NCBI GenBank assembly: GCA_903889605.1 | Contig: CAISYK010000263.1 | Location: 1-9,911 of the forward strand | Direction of reading: 5' to 3' | Length of the DNA stretch: 9,911 nucleotides | DNA from: an uncultured Bacteroidota bacterium | GTDB taxonomy: Bacteria > Bacteroidota > Bacteroidia > 2-12-FULL-35-15 | Shown here: piece by piece, positions 7,401-9,911 of the stretch | Numbering within the stretch: the first letter of the stretch is position 1 | Layout: the number at the start of each line of letters is the position of its first letter | Notes under the pieces: generated by a model | Told to the model about the DNA's origin: nothing | Database searches by the model: none | Seen by the model: only the letters and a program-made list of their open reading frames with translations | Translations under genes and position numbers: made by a program

Positions 7401-8032
7401 ATTAATTTAGATGCATCCGGCGACCAGAGTGGATAGCTGTTTCCCTTTTCGCCATAAGTAATTTTGATAACTTCACTGTTCGATAAATTCAATAAAAACA
7501 ATTGATCAAAATCATCATTATAACATACGAACTTTCCATCCGGTGATATCGGTGCAATATTTACGTATTGGCCTAATGGATAACTAACAGAGCCTTTCCC
7601 ATCTTTAATAATAAGTTCATTGCCGATAGTGAAGCCTGTTTCCCCATTTTGAGCGAAGCTCACTTGTCCGCATAAATCAACTGGAGAATGCAGTAGAGTA
7701 ACTGCTTTTGTTTGAATATTAAGCAAAGCCGGGGCTTGTTTACCATCTGCTTGAATATACTTAAAACCAATACTTTTTTTATCTGGCGATAGTTTCATAT
7801 ATCTGCCGCAGCCGGGAGAACTAAATAATACTTTATACTTTCCTTCATTAAAAAGGTATATGCTTGAAGCATAATTATCAGTGGCCGCAATACCGCTTGC
7901 AGTTTCCATGAAATTTATGAAATACCCATTTGCTTCAGCTTTATAGGCATCAAATGATGTTTTATCCTGCGCGAAAGTTAAACTCTGCCAAGCAAAAAGA
8001 AAAAAGACGAAAAGAGTAGTTTTTACCTTCAT
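4427..8032 (-). CDS. Secreted multidomain C39-like cysteine peptidase: propeller, peptidase, Golvesin-type domain, lectin-like/Fn3 tail, T9SS sorting domain
   Basis: 1201 residues. Residues 1-21 are a signal peptide (MKVKTTLF... LTFA|Q). About 45-320 carries TolB/PD40-like propeller repeats: LSPDKKSIGF (81-90), ISPDGKFVCYND (162-173), WSPDASKLMYSS (203-214), SWTEDSKHVVF (239-249). About 345-548 is a peptidase C39_2-like domain with Cys368 in GYGSCAPTTS, His489 in TAGHLTLAVGY and Asp507 in FNDPYG; Gln354 could form the oxyanion hole. About 566-702 matches Golvesin/Xly C-terminal-like domains (WVSLGIHSLAAGQTDYVYLGD, IAFDAMKFRL). Residues 704-1201 are the tail shared with the GH75 protein: lectin-like about 762-948, Fn3-like about 1007-1110, T9SS type A about 1111-1201 (AQPNPFNENAELFF, ending LIKY). 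By family it is an exported papain-fold hydrolase on the cell surface or outside; its substrate is unknown. The ATG gives a clean signal peptide. Confidence 0.85.
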   Translation of the reverse strand: MKVKTTLFVFFLFAWQSLTFAQDKTSFDAYKAEANGYFINFMETASGIAATDNYASSIYLFNEGKYKVLFSSPGCGRYMKLSPDKKSIGFKYIQADGKQAPALLNIQTKAVTLLHSPVDLCGQVSFAQNGETGFTIGNELIIKDGKGSVSYPLGQYVNIAPISPDGKFVCYNDDFDQLFLLNLSNSEVIKITYGEKGNSYPLWSPDASKLMYSSISGELYIYDLQSKKTAFISEGQYPSWTEDSKHVVFTKTESADFHFTGSDIYKAKCDGSEITDITNTPDNYETAAIPSGNKIIYQSLNQKTVNIKSAAVNGAMAEQLIFKSESPLNISHEGIAKSIQSETRVPATVPYVNQVYDTPEWHYGYGSCAPTTSIMAIAYYNKLPKWPITTSNGVGSHNSDYGAYVADKYRINEYYYQDVSATGGGEDAWGGYGNMWTGSYSPHSRMQQYLSNHYLTSVLEDADNYSKVLAQINSGFPFPVCNLLTTAGHLTLAVGYINGQHTIIFNDPYGNKNNGAWPNLAGQDSHYDWPGYNNGNQNLNTVAWTVTAQGSEVSYNDTIIDDVFYNHGFYINNSQNTAVQRYYHDLNSGYNNHYWYTGTEAGTADICYVNWTPTITTAGNYEIFAYIPGGAGCTAVSAKYQIYNSSGAASVVIDQSLNSGQWVSLGIHSLAAGQTDYVYLGDAAGAAGQNIAFDAMKFRLVGSADPTAPTTAVTSPNIWKTADFSATFTDADNIGGSGLDKSYYQVLDYDGAEWHANASNGFFADNFDSYNSTVWSVPPSSGTWIAAGGNLIQNDSGAGNSNIYALLNQNLSNRYLYQFYAMVDPAAYSTSQHRFGFHFFSDNGALTNRGNSYFIYFRQETSTLEIFKVINDVFTLTKTINNVNTAFSQWYDFKVIFDRTTGKIDVYRDNILLGSWTDSNVLTTSGDYISFRTGNCKANISELKVYRSRLPSAAISVGAASANDIRYQNPDSATYSGKIKSIVNDAAGNLSAIAFENIYVDWTAPSCVTVNDGTGADIDASSSLTALSANWTASADINSGISKYWYAIGTSAGATDIVNWTDNNHSTSVIKSGLNLTQGQVYYFSVKAVNGAGLNSICNSDGVLADVTTGIRENENAIIVSAQPNPFNENAELFFSQKTEQIITITLTDVLGKEITIASAVYPAGKNSILLNAHDLKLAKGVYTFRVSSDKYASSLRLIKY
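4430..5923 (-). repeat. Copy 2 of the 1494-base duplicated coding module
   Basis: Encodes residues 704-1201 of the C39-peptidase protein. It aligns end to end, with no gap, to 1157-2650 in the GH75 gene, about 80% identical in protein by eye. Divergence is uneven: the first 30 codons and the sorting domain differ most, whereas a 29-residue segment around HRFGFHFFSDNGAL shows a single difference. The duplication begins exactly where the enzyme-specific parts end, after the Golvesin-type domain here and after the GH75 domain in copy 1. Confidence 0.92.
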
Positions 8033-8073
8033 GTTTTAGAATTTTAATTTGCGCTGTTGTGGATACACTGCAG

Positions 8074-8104
8074 TAAATGTATAAAATTGTTATCCTAAAT
8101 GCAA
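8074..8104 (-). promoter_or_regulatory. Candidate Bacteroidota-type promoter for the C39-peptidase gene
   Basis: On the minus strand, TACATTTA (8074-8081) matches the -7 consensus TAnnTTTG at all but the last base. A TTG (8102-8104) lies 20 bases upstream, within the usual spacing for the -33 element. Transcription would start near 8067, about 35 bases before the ATG. The motif is short and AT-rich, so chance matches are likely in this DNA. Confidence 0.35.
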
Positions 8105-8561
8105 TGGTTTGGTTATTAGTTTGAAAATAATATAAAACCAGATAGTGCAGCACTTTCTGTTTATTAGTTTAAAATTGGGCGGTTTATTCAAACGAATTAT
8201 AAAAATGAAGAGTAATTATTTATTGTGATTTTTTTAAAACGCGGAAATTTATCCACGCTGCCTAATTGGAGTGTATTTGACATGAGGAGTTTTGCCCTTG
8301 ACGCACTTTGATATTGATAGATAATTTAAGATAATAATCAATCCGGGCGTGGATTTTTTGCCCAATCAGATTGCCCAATTTTCAATTTCGATGTTTCATA
8401 TAATTTAGGTATTCATTCCTCAAAATTGAGAAAAGTAATTTTATCTTTACACAACCAAACAACCTGATTTATCAATAGATTTAAGTTAACAGACCGGCGA
8501 TAATTATAATGCATACCAGATAAAATTCATCATTCATTAAAAAATGCAAAACAACGGCACA

Positions 8562-8569
8562 TAATTTTG
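8562..8569 (+). promoter_or_regulatory. Candidate -7 element (TAATTTTG) upstream of the interrupted barrel gene
   Basis: TAATTTTG is an exact match to the Bacteroidota -7 consensus TAnnTTTG, about 100 bases before the TTG start at 8668. No TTG sits at the expected -33 distance, only AT-rich sequence, so the call is weak. Confidence 0.3.
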
Positions 8570-8667
8570 TGATGCTTATTAAAACTACCTCACTAAACTC
8601 AAATACTTATGATTAAAAAAAAGATGTTTATGAGAAGCCGATTCAAATCTATTTAAATTCTATAAAA

Positions 8668-9534
8668 TTGAAAACAAAAAAACTATTTTGTTCCGCCGCT
8701 GCAGCATTAATGACTGCAATAAACCTGCAGTATGCTGATGCACAAAGCACTTATGTTAATGTTGGGATAGGTTATGGAATGAACGCTGCTTCACAATCAA
8801 GTTTGGATACTGAGGTAAAAACTTCTGCCGCCGGCATAAAACATACTGGAGTGCATAGCTCCCTTGGAAAAGGACTGAATTTTGGTGCATCTTTTGACCG
8901 CATGTTTAGTAAAAATTTGGGAGTCTAATTAGGTTTTAATTATCTAATCGGCGGCGAAACTAAAACTACTTATACTGACTTTTTCTCCATCCCAACCATC
9001 AAAGAAACTATTATATCCAAAGCCAGTATGGTGCGCATCAGCCCTTCTGTTATTATAGCTGTTGGGGAAGGAGCTATTCAGCCTTATGCAAAAGCGGGCT
9101 TAGCATTTGGAACCATGGGCAGGCTTACCGAAATTGACAGCTATTCAAATGGATATGACAATTTTGAAACAACTACAGTGTCAGAAGGCGGATTGGCAAT
9201 TGGTTTTTGCTCGGCGGCTGGTATAAAAACTCAAGGCGGCAGTTTATCCTTTTTTGGCGAAAATGAAGAAAACAACAAAATGACATTTTTCGCCGAAATT
9301 GCAATGATTAACCAAACGTGGGCGCCTACAAAAAGTATCGTTACAAAATTCACTGTCAACAAAACAGACCAATTATCTACACTGACTCTCTACGAAAAAG
9401 AAACTGATTTTGTTGATAGTTATACCGAAGCGACTGCCCCCGATCTAAATGCAGTCAGGCAAAGCACTAAAAATTACTTACCTATGAGCAGCTTTGGAAT
9501 ATATGCCGGCGTGCGTTTTACTTTTTGGAAATGA
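8668..9534 (+). pseudogene. Small outer-membrane beta-barrel protein gene interrupted by one in-frame TAA stop
   Basis: The frame runs from TTG 8668 to TGA 9532-9534, 288 codons before the final stop, with a single TAA at codon 87 (8926-8928). Reading across it gives ...SKNLGV-stop-LGFNYLIGG..., an uninterrupted beta-strand, so both halves belong to one gene. A GAA or CAA codon one base away would restore it. The first part has a clear signal peptide (residues 1-26, ending YADAQ), followed by alternating strands (YVNVGIGYGMN, GLNFGASFDR) and a closing strand GIYAGVRFTFWK, typical of small OMP barrels of about 250-290 residues. No ATG is in frame upstream before the TAA at 8614, so the start is TTG, itself one base from ATG. 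Function unknown; likely a surface barrel. An assembly error could also explain the stop. The ATG at 9028 is internal and not a separate gene. Confidence 0.75.
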
Positions 9535-9604
9535 AAAAATAGTAAGGAGAGATGCTGAAATTTAAAGTAGACTGTAACTTTTGAAAACAGTAAGGTAATT
9601 ATTT

Positions 9605-9911
9605 ATGAAAGAAGGACAAAAACTCTGGACTAGAGAAGAATTAATTTTAGCAATAAATCTTTATTGCAAAATCCCTTTTGGAAGGCTGCATAGTAAAAAC
9701 CCAGATATAATAAATCTAGCGAAGCTTATTGGCCGAACATCAAATTCAGCGGCATACAAACTTGTAAACTTTGCAAGTCTTGACCCAAGCCAAAAAGCAA
9801 GAGGAATTAAAGGCGCGGCTAATTCCAGTAAATTAGATAAGGAAGTCTGGAATGAGTTTTATAATAATTGGGATGAATTGCCTTTTGAAAGTGAAAAATT
9901 GCTTGCAAAAA
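9605..9911 (+). CDS. Putative HNH restriction-type endonuclease, N-terminal part (3' partial)
   Basis: An ATG at 9605 opens a frame that runs to the window edge without a stop (102 codons). The translation begins MKEGQKLWTREELILAINLY, then CKIPFGRLHSKNPDIINLAK, LIGRTSNSAAYKLVNFASLD and KARGIKGAANSSKLDKEVW. This closely resembles the conserved N-terminal region that I recall from predicted HNH restriction endonucleases (COG3440-like), where it precedes the nuclease. That region has helix-turn-helix-like character ('LAKLIGRTSNSAAYKL'), suggesting DNA binding or target recognition; this is inference. The HNH motif itself would lie beyond the edge, so catalytic activity cannot be seen. An AAGG lies 9 bases before the ATG. 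The gene follows the interrupted barrel gene after 70 bases, with no sign that the two are functionally linked. Confidence 0.7.
   Translation, partial: MKEGQKLWTREELILAINLYCKIPFGRLHSKNPDIINLAKLIGRTSNSAAYKLVNFASLDPSQKARGIKGAANSSKLDKEVWNEFYNNWDELPFESEKLLAK

Larger units (their letters stand above)
8033..8667. other. Gene-free intergenic region between divergent genes
   Basis: A 635-base AT-rich stretch upstream of both the C39-peptidase gene (-) and the barrel gene (+). No convincing gene was seen in either strand. It holds the two candidate promoters listed separately, a direct repeat TTGCCCAAT (8358-8366 and 8371-8379, 4 bases apart), and a 15-codon ATG reading frame (8609-8656) with Lys/Arg-rich sequence and no sign of being a gene. 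It contains none of the REP-like units found left of the peptidase gene. Confidence 0.6.

Noticed and set aside
8358..8379. Direct repeat TTGCCCAAT twice with a 4-base gap, possible regulator site.
   Set aside because: Only two short copies, not positioned at a promoter I can support; could be chance in an AT-rich gap.
8609..8656. A 15-codon ATG frame as a leader peptide for the barrel gene.
   Set aside because: Lys/Arg-rich, no attenuator-like structure or codon bias seen, different frame from the gene.
9028..9534. A separate 168-residue protein starting at the ATG at 9028.
   Set aside because: It is in the same frame as 8668-8928, lacks a signal peptide, and the sequence between reads as continuous barrel; it is the rest of the interrupted gene.

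Overview
The window looks like a low-GC chromosomal stretch from a member of the Bacteroidota. The evidence is two large secreted proteins ending in type IX secretion system (T9SS) type A sorting domains, a TonB-receptor-like outer-membrane barrel with Bacteroidota-style motifs, a Golvesin/Xly-type domain, leaders without clear Shine-Dalgarno sites, and TAnnTTTG-like promoter elements. Genus cannot be judged from the sequence.

Layout. The left edge (3-1157, +) holds the C-terminal part of a TonB-dependent-receptor-like barrel. It converges on, and overlaps by 4 bases, a minus-strand gene (3415-1154) for a secreted glycoside hydrolase family 75 (chitosanase-type) enzyme. Next comes a small IS200/IS605-type (Y1, HUH) transposase gene (4175-3705, -) set among four copies of a roughly 51-base REP-like two-hairpin unit. 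Further right is a 1201-residue minus-strand gene (8032-4427) encoding signal peptide, beta-propeller, C39-like cysteine peptidase, Golvesin-type domain, and then the same 498-residue tail carried by the GH75 protein. A 635-base gene-free stretch follows. A small outer-membrane beta-barrel gene (8668-9534, +) is interrupted by one in-frame TAA and starts with TTG. The right edge (9605 onward, +) is the N-terminal part of a gene resembling the front end of predicted HNH restriction-type endonucleases, cut by the window.

How it fits together. The two T9SS cargo proteins are neighbours on the same strand. They share a gap-free 498-residue tail (lectin-like module, Fn3-like module, sorting domain; about 80% identical by eye) but have unrelated catalytic heads: a polysaccharide hydrolase in one and a peptidase in the other. 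The simplest reading is duplication of a targeting/binding tail with head exchange, giving two surface or secreted enzymes that may act on one complex substrate. The transposase and its REP-like units lie between them, and one unit sits in the leader of the GH75 gene. The most interesting signals are the shared tail with patchy DNA identity, the REP-like/transposase cluster (including a transposase stop codon inside a hairpin loop), and the single-nonsense barrel gene. I found no CRISPR array, tRNA, rRNA or recognisable riboswitch, and no wholly new system that I can support.
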